Of a DNA stretch of 64,000 bases, positions 49,917 to 61,119 are shown in pieces (position 1 is the first letter of the stretch; each line of letters starts with the position of its first letter). The translations under genes were made by a program, and so were the position numbers. This DNA is from Colletes latitarsis (taxonomy: Eukaryota; Arthropoda; Insecta; Hymenoptera; Colletidae). The stretch is taken from assembly GCF_051014445.1 (NCBI RefSeq), contig NC_135134.1, forward strand, positions 22,199,672 to 22,263,671, in the 5' to 3' direction. The notes under the pieces are model-generated. The model ran no database searches and had not been told where the DNA came from. It saw only the letters and a program-made list of their open reading frames with translations.

Positions 49917-52900
49917 GAGGGCAAATCCCAGAGCTAATCCAGACCTAACTTGCGTTATGCTCTAAAATATTGATCGAGACCAGGTTTAGTCGACAGTTTC
50001 AGTGTGGTACCACATTACTACGTGGTCCATACCAGAAAAAGCCCAGGATCTGGCCATCAAGTATGAGAAATATGCGAAAGTATGAGCCTGATGAGTGCAA
50101 ATCCCAGACCTAACCCAGACCTAACATGCATTATCCTCAATAATATTGATCGTGACCAGGTTTAGTCGACTGTTTCAGTGTGGTACCACATTCCTACGTG
50201 ATCCAAACCAGAAAAAGCCCAGAATCTGGCCATCAAGTATGGGAAATATGCGAAAGTATGAGCCTGATGAGTGCAAATCCCAGACCTAACCTAGACCTAA
50301 CATGTGTTATCCTCTAAAATATTGATCGTGACCAGGTTTAGTCGACTGTTTCAGTGTGGAGCCACACTACTACGTGACCCAAACCAGAAAAAGCGCAGGA
50401 TCTGGCCAACAAGTACGAGAAATATGCAAAAGTTTGAGCCTGATGAGAGCAAATCCCAGACCTAACCAAGACCTAACATGCGTTATCCTCTAAAATATTG
50501 ATCGAGACCAGGTTTAGTCGACCGTTTCAGTGTGGTACCACATTGCTACGTGATCCAAACCAGAAAAAACCCGGGTTCTGTTCAACAAGTATGTGAAGAA
50601 TGCGAAAGAATGACCCTGATGAGTGCAAATCCAAGGTCTAACCTAGACCTGACATGTGTTATCCTCTGAAATATTGATCGAAACCAGGTTTAATGGTCTG
50701 TTTCAGTGTGGTACCACATTACTGCGTGATCCAAACCAAAAAAAGCCCAGAATCTGGCCATCAAGTGTGAGAAACATGCGAAAGTATGAGAGTGATGAGA
50801 GCAAATCCCAGACCTAACCTAGACCTAACATGGGTTATCCTTTGAAGTGTTGACCCAGACTAGGTTTAATTGACTGTTTCAGTGTGGTACCACATTACCA
50901 CGTGATCCAAACCAGAAAAAACACAGGATCTGGCCAACAAGTATGAGAAATATGCGAAAGTATGACCCTGATGAGGGAAAATCCCAGACCTAACCTAGAC
51001 TTAACATGTGTTATCCTCTAAAATATTGATCGAAACCAGGTTTAATGGACTGTTTCAGTACGATACCACATTACCACGTGATCGAAACGAGAAAAAGCCC
51101 AGGATCTGGCCAACAAGTATGCGGAAAATGTGAATGTATAAGCCTGATGAGAGCAAATCCCAGACCTAACATAGACCTAACATGCGTTATCCTCTAAAAT
51201 ATTGATCGAAACCAGGTTTAATGGACTATTTCAGTGTGGTACTTCATTACTACGTGATCCAAACCAAAAAAAGCCCAGAGTCTGGCCATCAAGTATGAGA
51301 AATATGCGAAAGTATGAGCCTGATGAGTGCAAATCCCAGACCTAACCTAGACCTAACATGCATTATCCTCAAAAATATTGATCGTGACCAGGTTTAACGA
51401 CTGTTTCAGTGTGGTACCACACTCCTCCGAGATCCAAACCAGAAAAAGCCCAGAATCTGGCCATCAAGTATGAGAAATATGCGAAAGTATGAGCCTGATG
51501 AGTGCAAATCCCAGACCTAACCTAGACCTAACATGCATTATCCTCAAAAATATTGATCGTGACCAGGTTTAGTCGACTGTTTCAGTGTGGTACCACACTA
51601 CTATGTGATCCATACCAGAAAAAACCCAGGATCTGTTCAACAAGTATGTGAGGAATGCGAAAGTATGGGACTGATGAGGGCAAATCCCATACATAATCCA
51701 GACCTAACATGCATTATCCACTAAAATATTGATCGTGACCAGGCTTAATCGACTGTTTCGGTGTGGTACCACATTACTACGTGATTCAATCCAGAAAAAG
51801 CCCAGAATCTGGCCATCAAGTAAGAGATATATGCGTAAGTATGAGCCTGAGGAGGACAAATCCTAGACCCAACTCGGACTTAACATGTGTTATCCTCTAA
51901 AATATTGATCGAAACCAGGTTTAATGGACTGTCTCAGTGTGGTACCACATTCCTACGTGATCCAAACCAGAAAAAGCCCAGAATCTGGCCATCAAGTATG
52001 AGAAACATGCGAAAGTATGAGCCTGATGAGAGCAAATCCCAGACCTAACATAGACCTAACATGCGTTATCCTGTAAAATATCGATCGAAACCAGGTTTAA
52101 TGGACTGTTTCAGTGTGGTACCACATTGCTACGTGATCCAAACCAGAAAAAACCCGGGTTCTGTTCAACAAGTATGTGAAGAATGCGAAAGTATGACCCT
52201 GATGAGTGCAAATCCAAGGTCTAACCTAGACCTGACATGTGTTATCCTCTGAAATATTGATCGAAACCAGGTTTAATGGTCTGTTTCAGTGTGGTACCAC
52301 ATTACTGCGTGATCCAAACCAAAAAAAGCCCAGAATCAGGCCATCAAGTGTGAGAAACATGCAAAAGTATGGGACTGATGAGAGCAAATCCCAGACCTAA
52401 CCTAGACCTAACATGAGTTATCCTTTGAAATGTTGACCCAGACTTGGTTTAATTGACTGTTTCAGTGTGGTACCACATTACCACGTGATCCAAACCAGAA
52501 AAAACACAGGATCTGTTCAACAGGTATGTGAAGAATGCGAAAGTGTGAGCCTGATGAGGGCAAATCCAAGGCCTAACCAAGACCTATCATGCGTTATCAT
52601 CTAAAATGTTGATCGAAACCAGGTTTAATGGACAGTTTCAGTGTGGTACCACATTTCTACGTGATCCAAACCAAAAAAAGACCAGAATCTGGCCAACAAG
52701 TATGAGAAATATGCGAAAGTATGACCCTGATGAGGGAGAATCCCAGACCTAACCTAGACTTAACATGTGTTATCCTCTAAAATATTGATCGAAACCAGGT
52801 TTAATGGACTGTTTCAGTACGATACCACATTACCACGTGATCGAAACGAGAAAAAGCCCGGGAGCTGGCCAACAAGTTTCCGGAAAATGTGAATGTATAA

Positions 52901-52999
52901 GCCTGATGAGAGCAAATCCCAGACCTAACATAGACCTAACATGCGTTATCCTCTAAAATATCGATCGAAACCAGGTTTAATGGACTGTTTCAGTGTGAT
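49917..52999. repeat. Satellite block with a repeated segment
   Basis: About 50530-50880 matches 52113-52463 (offset near 1583, 9 monomers minus 1 bp; CGGGTTCTGTTCAACAAG, GGTCTAACCTAGACCTGAC). About 50970-51190 resembles 52710-52950 (CAGTACGATACCACATTACC). The rest is mixed monomers. No gene is seen. Confidence 0.75.
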
Positions 53000-54360
53000 A
53001 CCACATTACCACGTGATCCAAACCAGAAAAAGCCCGGGATCTGGCCAACAAGTATGCGGAAAATGCGAAAGGATGAGCCTGATGAGGGCAAATCCCAGAC
53101 CTAACCCAGACCTAACATGCGTTATCCTCTAAAATATTGATCGAGACCAGGTTTAGCCGACTGTTTCAGTGTGGTACCACACTACTATGTGATCCATACC
53201 AGAAAAAACCCAGGATCTGTTCAAAAAGTATGTGAAGAATGCGAAAGTATGAGACTGATGAGGGCAAATCCCATACCTAACCTAGACCTAACATGCATTA
53301 TCCTCTAAAATATTGATCGTGACAAGGCTCAGTCGACTGTTTTTGTGTGGTACCGCATTACTACGTGATCCAAACCAGAAAAAACCCGGGCTCTGTTCAA
53401 CAAGTATGTGAAGAATGCGAAAGTATGACCCTGATGAGTGCAAATCCAAGGTCTAACCTAGACCTAACATGTGTTATCCTCTAAAATATTAATCGAAACC
53501 AGGTTTAATGGACTGTTTCAGTGTGGTACCACATTTCTACGTGATCCAAACCAAAAAAAGACCAGAATCTGGCCAACAAGTATGAGAAATATGCGAAAGT
53601 ATGAGCCTGATGGGGCAAATCCAAGGCCTAACCTAGACCTAACATGCGTTATCCTCTAAAATATTGATCGTCACCAGGTTTAGTCGACTGTTTCAGTGTG
53701 GTACCACATTACTACGTGATCCAAACCAGAAAAGCGCAGGATTTGGCTAACAAGTACGAGAAATATGCAAAAGTATAAGCCTGATGAGAGCAAATCCCAG
53801 ACCTAACCTAGACCTAACATGCGTTATCCTCTAAAATATTGACCGAGACCAGGTTTAATCGACTGTTTCAGTGTGGTACCACATTACTACGTGGTCCAAA
53901 CCAGAAAAAGCGCAGGATTTGGCCAACAAGTACGAGAAATATGCAAAAGTATGAGCCTGATGAGAGCAAATCCCAGACCTAACCTAGGCCTAACATGCGT
54001 TATCCTCTAAAATATCGATCGAAACCAGGTTTAATCGACTGTTTCAGTGTGTTACCACATTACTGTGTGATCCAAACCAGAAAAAACCGAGGATCTGTTC
54101 ACCAGGTATGTGAAGAATGCGAACGTGTGAGCCTGATGAGGGCAAATCCAAGGCCTAACCAAGACCTAACATGCGTTATCCTCTAAAATATTCATCGAAA
54201 CCAGGTTTAATTGACTGTTTCAGTGTGGTACCACACTACTATGTGATCCATACCAGAAAAAACCCAGGATCTGTTCAAGAAATATGTGAAGAATGCGAAA
54301 GTATGAGACTGATGAGGTCAAATCCCATACCTAATCCAGACCTAACATGCGTTATCCTCT
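53000..54360. repeat. Satellite segment repeated about 2110 bp downstream, copy 1
   Basis: Matches 55110-56690. The offset is about 2110 bp (12 monomers minus 2 bp) up to the GCGCAGGATTTGG monomers and then 2317 bp, because the second copy gained one monomer and a 31 bp duplication. Markers are GATGGGGCAAATCC, ATTGATCGTCACCA and ACCTAGGCCTAAC. Confidence 0.8.
53995..54170 (+). repeat. Representative 176 bp satellite monomer
   Basis: One monomer taken from the ATG of ATGCGTTATCC to the base before the next such ATG at 54171, giving exactly 176 bp. Because 176 is not a multiple of 3, any reading frame shifts at each monomer boundary. The recurrent open frame of about 63 codons starts at this ATG and stops at the TAA of CCTCTAAAATA in the next monomer. 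The choice of start is arbitrary and only serves as a ruler for the array. Confidence 0.9.
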
Positions 54361-55109
54361 AAAATATTGATCGAAACCAGGTTTAATGGACTGTTTCAGT
54401 GTGGTACCTCATTACTACGTGATCCAAACCAAAAAAAGCCCAGAGTCTGGCCATCAAGTATGAGAAATATGCGAAAGTATGAGCCTGATGAGGGCAAATC
54501 CTAGAGCTAATCCAGACCTAACTTGCGTTATGCTCTAAAAGATTGTTCGAGACTAGGTTTAGTCGACAGTTTCAGTGTGGTACCACATTACTACGTGGTC
54601 CATACCAGAAAAAGCCCAGGATCTGGCCATCAAGTATGAGAAATATGCGAAAGTATGAGCCTGATGAGTGCAAATCCCAGACCTAACCTAGACCTAACAT
54701 GCATTATCCTCAAAAATATTGATCGTGACCAGGTTTAGTCGACTGTTGCAGTGTGGTACAACATTCCTACGTGATCCAAACCAAAAAAAGCCCAGAATCT
54801 GGTCATCATGTATGAGAAATATGCGAAAGTATGAGCCTGACGAGTGCAAATCCCAGACCTAACCTAGACCTAACATGCATTATCCTCATAAATATTGATC
54901 GTGACCAGGTTTAGTCGACTGTTTCAGTGTGGTACCACATTCCTACGTGATCCAAACCAGAAAAAGCCCAGAATCTGGCCATCAAGTATGAGAAATATGC
55001 GAAAGTATGAGCCTGATGAGAGCAAATCCCTGACCTAACCTAGACCTGACATGAGTTATCCTTTGAAATGTTGACCCAGACTAGGTTTAATTGACTGTTT
55101 CAGTGTGAT
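54361..55109. repeat. Satellite linker between the 12-mer copies
   Basis: About four monomers of mixed type, including two ATGCATTATCCTCA monomers and one CCTTTGAAATGTTGACCC monomer. No gene or other feature is seen. Confidence 0.75.
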
Positions 55110-56690
55110 ACCACATTACCACGTGATCCAAACCAGAAAAAGCCCGGGATCTGGCCAACAAGTATGCGGAAAATGCGAAAGTATGAGCCTGGTGAGGGCA
55201 AATCCCAGACCTAACCCAGACCTAACATGCGTTATCCTCTAAAATATTGATCGAGACCAGGTTTAGCCGACTGTTTCAGTGTGGTACCACACTACTATGT
55301 GATCCATACCAGAAAAAACCCAGGGTCTGTTCAACAAGTATGTGAAGAATGCGAAAGTATGACCCTGATGAGTGCAAATCCAAGGTCTAACCTAGACCTA
55401 ACATGTGTTATCCTCTAAAATATTAACCGAAACCAGGTTTAATGGCCCGTTTCAGTGTGGTACCACATTACTGCGCGATCCAAACCAAAAAAAGCCCAGA
55501 ATCTGGCCATCAAGTATGAGAAACATGCGAATGTATGAGCCTGATGAGACCAAATCCCAGCCCTAACCTAGACCTAACATGCGTTATCCTCTAAAATGTT
55601 GATCGAAACCAGGTTTAATGGAATGTTTCAGTGTGGTACCACATTTCTACGTGATCCAAACCAAAAAAAGACCAGAATCTGGCCAACAAGTATGAGAAAT
55701 ATGCGAAAGTATGAGCCTGATGGGGCAAATCCAAGGCCTAAACTAGACCTAACATGCGTTATCCTCTAAAATATTGATCGTCACCACGTTTAGTCGACTG
55801 TTTCAGTGTGGTACCACATTACTACGTGATCCAAACCAGAAAAGCGCAGGATTTGGCTAACAAGTACGAGAAATATGCAAAAGTATGAGCCTGATGAGAG
55901 CAAATCCCAGACCTAACCTAGACCTAACATGCGTTATCCTCTAAAATATTGACCGAGACCAGGTTTAATCGACTGTTTCAGTGTGGTACCACATTACTAC
56001 GTGATCCAAACCAGAAAAAGCGCAGGATCTGGCCATCAAGTATGAGAAACATGCGAAAGTATGAGACTGATGAGAGCAAATCCCAGACCTAACCTAGACC
56101 TAACATGCGTTATCCTCTAAAATATTGATCGTGACCAGGTTTAGTCGACTGTTTCAGTGTGGTACCACATTACTACGTGATCCATTCCAGAAAATGCGCA
56201 TTACTACGTGATCCATTCCAGAAAATGCGCAGGATCTGGCTAACAAGTACGAGAAATATGCAAAAATATGAGCCTGATGAGAGCAAATCCCAGACCTAAC
56301 CTAGGCCTAACATGCGTTATCCTCTAAAATATCGATCGAAACCAGGTTTAATCGACTGTTTCAGTGTGTTACCACATTACTGTGTGATCCAAACCAGAAA
56401 AAACCGAGGATCTGTTCACCAGGTATGTGAAGAATGCGAACGTGTGAGCCTGATGAGGGCAAATCCAAGGCCTAACCAAGACCTAACATGCGTTATCCTC
56501 TAAAATATTCATCGAAACCAGGTTTAATTGACTGTTTCAGTGTGGTACCACACTACTATGTGATCCATACCAGAAAAAACCCAGGATCTGTTCAAGAAAT
56601 ATGTGAAGAATGCGAAAGTATGAGACTGATGAGGTCAAATCCCATACCTAATCCAGACCTAACATGCGTTATCCACTAAAATATTGATCG
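55110..56690. repeat. Satellite segment repeated from about 2110 bp upstream, copy 2
   Basis: Second copy of 53000-54360. It differs by one additional monomer (near 56000-56170) and by the internal 31 bp tandem duplication at 56169-56230. Confidence 0.8.
56169..56230. repeat. 31 bp tandem duplication inside a monomer
   Basis: The 31 bases from ATTACTACGTGATCC to GAAAATGCGC occur twice in direct succession (56169-56199 and 56200-56230). This monomer is therefore 207 bp long. It is the largest register shift in the satellite. Confidence 0.92.
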
Positions 56691-59500
56691 TGACCAGGCT
56701 TAGTCGACTGTTTCAGTGTGGTACCACATTACTACGTGATCCAACCCAGAAAAAGCCCAGAATCTGGCCATCAAGTAAGAGATATATGCGAAAGTATGAG
56801 CCTGATGAGGGCAAATCCTACACCCAACTCAGACTTAACATGTGTCATCCTGTAAAATATTGATCGAAACCAGTTTTAATGGACTGTTCCAGTATGATAC
56901 CACATAACTACGTGATCCAAACCAGTGAAAGCCCAGGATCTGGCCAACATGCATGAGAAATATGCGAAAATATGACCCTGATGAAGTCAAATCCCAGACC
57001 TAACACAGACCTAACATGCATTATCCTCTAAAATTTTGATCGAAACCAGGTTTAATGGACTGTTTCAGTGTGGTACCACATTACTACGTGATACAAACCA
57101 AAAAAAGGCCAGAATCTGGCCAACAAGTATGAGAAATATGCGAAAGTATGACCCTGATGAGGGAAAATCCCAGACCTAATCCAGACCTAACATGCGTTAT
57201 CCTCTAAAATATCGATCGAAACAAGTTTTAATCGACTGTTTCAGTGTGGTACCACACTACTATGTGATCCATACCAGAAAAAACCCAGGATCTGTTCAAG
57301 AAGTATGTGAAGAATGCGAAAGTATGAGACTGATGAGGTCAAATCCCATACCTAATCCAGACCTAACATGCGTTATCCACTAAAATATTGATCGTGACCA
57401 GGCTTAGTCGACTGTTTCAGTGTGGTACCAAATTACTACGTGATCCAATCCGAACAAAGCCCAGAATCTGGCCATCAAGTAAGAGATATATGCGAAAGTA
57501 TGAGCCTGATGAGGGCAAATCCTAGACCCAACTCAGACTTAACATGTGTTATCCTCTAAAATATTGATCGAAACCAGGTTTAATGGACTGTTTCAGTATG
57601 ATACCACATTACCACGTGATCCAAACCAGAAAAAGCCCGGGATCTGGCCAACAAGTATGCGGAAAATGTGAATGTATAAGCCTGATGAGAGCAAATCCCA
57701 GACCTAACATGGACCTAACATGCCTTATCCTCAAAAATATTGATCGAAACCTGGTTTAATGGACTGTTTCAGTGTGGTACCACATAACTACGTGACCCAA
57801 ACCAGTGAAAGGCCAGGATCTGGCCAACAAGCATGAGAAATATGCGAAAGTATGAGCATGATGGGAGCAAAGCCCAGACCTAACCTAGACCTAACATGCG
57901 TTATCCTCTAAAATATTGATTGTGACCAGGTTTAGTCGACTGTTTGAGTGTGGTACCACACTACTACGTGATCCAAACCAGAAAAAGCGCAGGATCTAGC
58001 CAACAAGTACGAGAAATATGCAAAAGTATGAGCCTGATGAGAGCAAATCCCAGACCTAACCAAGACCTAACATGCGTCATCCTCTAAAATATTGACCCAG
58101 ACCAGGTTTAGTCAACTGTTTCAGTGTGGTACCACATTACTACGTGTTCCAAAGCAGAAAAAGGCCAGGATCTGGCCATCAAGTATGGGAAATATGCGAA
58201 AGTATGAGACTGATGAGGGCAAATCCCATACCCAATCCAGACCTAACATGCATTATCCACTAAAATATCGATCGTGACCAGGCTTAGTCGACAGTTTCGG
58301 TGTGGTACCACATTACTACGTGATCCAATCCAGAAAAAGTCCAGGAGCTGGCCAACAAGTATGCGGAAAATGCGAAAGTATGAGCCTGATGAGGGCAAAT
58401 CCCAGACCTAATCCAGACCTAACATGCGTTATCCTCTAAGATATTGATCGAGACCAGGTTTAGTCGACTGTTTCAGTGTGGTACCTCATTACTACGTGAT
58501 CCAAACCAAAAAAAGCCCAGAATCTGGCAATCAAGTATCAGAAATATGCAAAAGTATGAGCCTGAAGTGGGCAAATCCCTGACCTAATCCAGACCTAACA
58601 TGCGTTATCCTCTAAAATATTGATCGAGACCAGGTTTAGTCGACTGTTTCAGTGTGGTACCATATTACTACGTGGTCCATACCAGAAAAAGCCCAGGATC
58701 TGGCCATCACGTGTGTGAAGAATGCGAAAGTGTGAGCCTGATGGGGGCAAATCCCGGACCTAACATAGACCTAACATGCGTTATCCTCTAAAATATTGAT
58801 CGAAACCAGGTTTAATGGCCTGTTTCAGCGTGGTACCGCATTACTACGTGATCCAAACCAGTGAAAGCCCAGGATATGGCCAACAAGAATGAGAAATATG
58901 TGAAAGTATGAGCATGATGTGAGCAAATCCCAGACCTAACCTAGACCTCACATGCGTTATCCTCTAAAATATTGATCGTGACCAGGTTTAGTCGACTGTT
59001 TCAGTGTGGTACCACATTACTACGTGATCCAAACCAGAAAATGCGCAGGATCTGGCTAACAAGTACGAGAAATATGCAAAGGTATGAGCCTGATGAGAGC
59101 AAATCCCAGACCTAACCTATACCTAACATGTGTTATCCTTTGAAATGTTGACCCAGACTAGGTTTAATTGACTGTTTCAGTGTGATACCACATAACCACG
59201 TGATCCAAACCAGAAAAAGCCCGGGATCTGGCCAACAAGTATGCGGAAAATGCGAAAGTATGAGCCTGATGAGTGCAAATCCAAGGTCTAACCTAGACCT
59301 AACATGTGTTATCCTCTAAAATATTAATCGAAACCAGGTTTAATGGACTGTTTCAGTGTGGTACCACATTTCTACGTGATCCAAACCAAAAAAAGACCAG
59401 AATCTGGCTAACAAGTGTGAGAAATATGCGAAAGTATGAGCCTGATGGGGCAAATCCCAGACCTAACCTAGACCTAACATGCGTTATCCTCTAAAATATC
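56691..59500. repeat. Satellite block of mixed monomers
   Basis: Sixteen monomers of mixed type. Variants GACCCAACTCAGACTTAAC (near 56830 and 57530) and CCTACACCCAACTC link it to 28790, 44470 and 49050. The stretch about 59280-59430 resembles 53440-53590. No gene is seen. Confidence 0.75.
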
Positions 59501-61119
59501 GATCGAAACCAGGTTTAATCGACTGTTTCAGTGTGGTACCACATTACTACGTGATCCAAACCAGAAAAAGCGCAGGATTTGGCTAACAAGTACCAGAAAT
59601 ATGCAAAAGTATGAGCCTGATGAGAGCAAATCCCAGACCTAACCTAGACCTAACATGCGTTACCCTCTAAAATATTGACCGAGACCAGGTTTAGTCGGCA
59701 GTTTCAGTGTGGTACCATATTACTACGTGATCCAAACCAGAAAAAGCGCAGGATTTGGCTAACAAGTACGAGAAATATGCAAAAGTATGAGCCTGATGAG
59801 AGCAAATCCCAGACCTAACCTAGACCTAACATGCGTTATCCTCTAAAATATTGACCGAGACCAGGTTTAGTCGACTGTTTCAGTGTGGTACCACATTACT
59901 ACGTGATCCAAACCAGAAAAAGGCCAGGATCTGGCCATCAAGTAAGAGATATATGCGAAAGTATGAGCCTGATGTGGGCAAATCCTATATCCAACTCAGA
60001 CTTAACATGTGTTATCCTCTAAAATATTGATCGACACCAGGTTTAATGGACTGTTTCAGTGTGATACCACATTACTACGTGATCCAAACCGGAAAAAGCC
60101 CGGGATCTGGCCAACAAGTATGCGGAAAATGCGAAAGTATGAGCCTGATGAGGGCAAATCCCAGACCTAATCCAGACCTAACATGCGTTATCCTCTAAAA
60201 TATTGATCGTCACCAGGTTTAGTCGACTGTTTCAGTGTGGTACCACATTACTACGTGATCCAAACCAGAAAAAGTGCAGGATTTGGCTAACAAGTACGAG
60301 AAATATGCAAAAGTATGAGCCTGATGAGAGCAAATCCCAGACCTAACCTAGACCTAACATGCGTTATCCTCTAAAATATTGACCGAGACCAGGTTTAGTC
60401 GACTGTATCAGTGTGGTACCACATTACTATGTGATCCAAACCAGAAAAAGCGCAGGATTTGACTAACAAGTACGAGAAATATGCAAAAGTATGAGCCTGA
60501 TGAGAGCAAATCCCAGACCTAACCTAGACCTAACATGCGTTATCCTCTAAAATATTGACCGAGACCAGGTTTAGTCGACTGTTTCAGTGTGGTACCACAT
60601 TACTACGTGATCCAAACCAGAAAAAGGCCAGGATCTGGCCATCAAGTATGAGAAATATGCGAAAGTATGAGCCTGATGAGGGCAAATCCCGGACCTAACA
60701 TAGACCTAACATGCGTTATCCTCTACAATATTGATCGAAACAAGGTTTAATCGACTGTTTCAGTGTGGTACCACATTACTACGTGATCCAAACCAGAAAA
60801 AGCGCAGGATTTGGCTAACAAGTACGAGAAATATGCAAAAGTATGTGCCTGATGAGAGCAAATCCCAGACCTAACCTAGACCTAACATGCGTTATCCTCT
60901 AAAATATTGACCGAGACCAGGTTTAGTCGACAGTTTCAGTGTGGTACCACATTACTACGTGATCCAAATCAGAAAAAGCGCAGGATTTGGCTAACAAGTA
61001 CGAGAAATATGCAAAAGTATGAGCCTGATGAGAGCAAATCCCAGACCTAACCTAGACCTAACATGCGTTATCCTCTAAAATATTGACCGAGACCAGGTTT
61101 AGTCGACTGTTTCAGTGTG
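59501..61119. repeat. Satellite block rich in one monomer type (GCAGGATTTGGCTAACAAG)
   Basis: Monomers carrying GCGCAGGATTTGGCTAAC, GAAATATGCAAAAGTATGAG and ATTGACCGAGACCAGG are repeated with little change (near 59565, 59741, 60277, 60453, 60805 and 60981), often next to each other at 176 bp. This marks a local homogenisation. No gene is seen. Confidence 0.8.
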
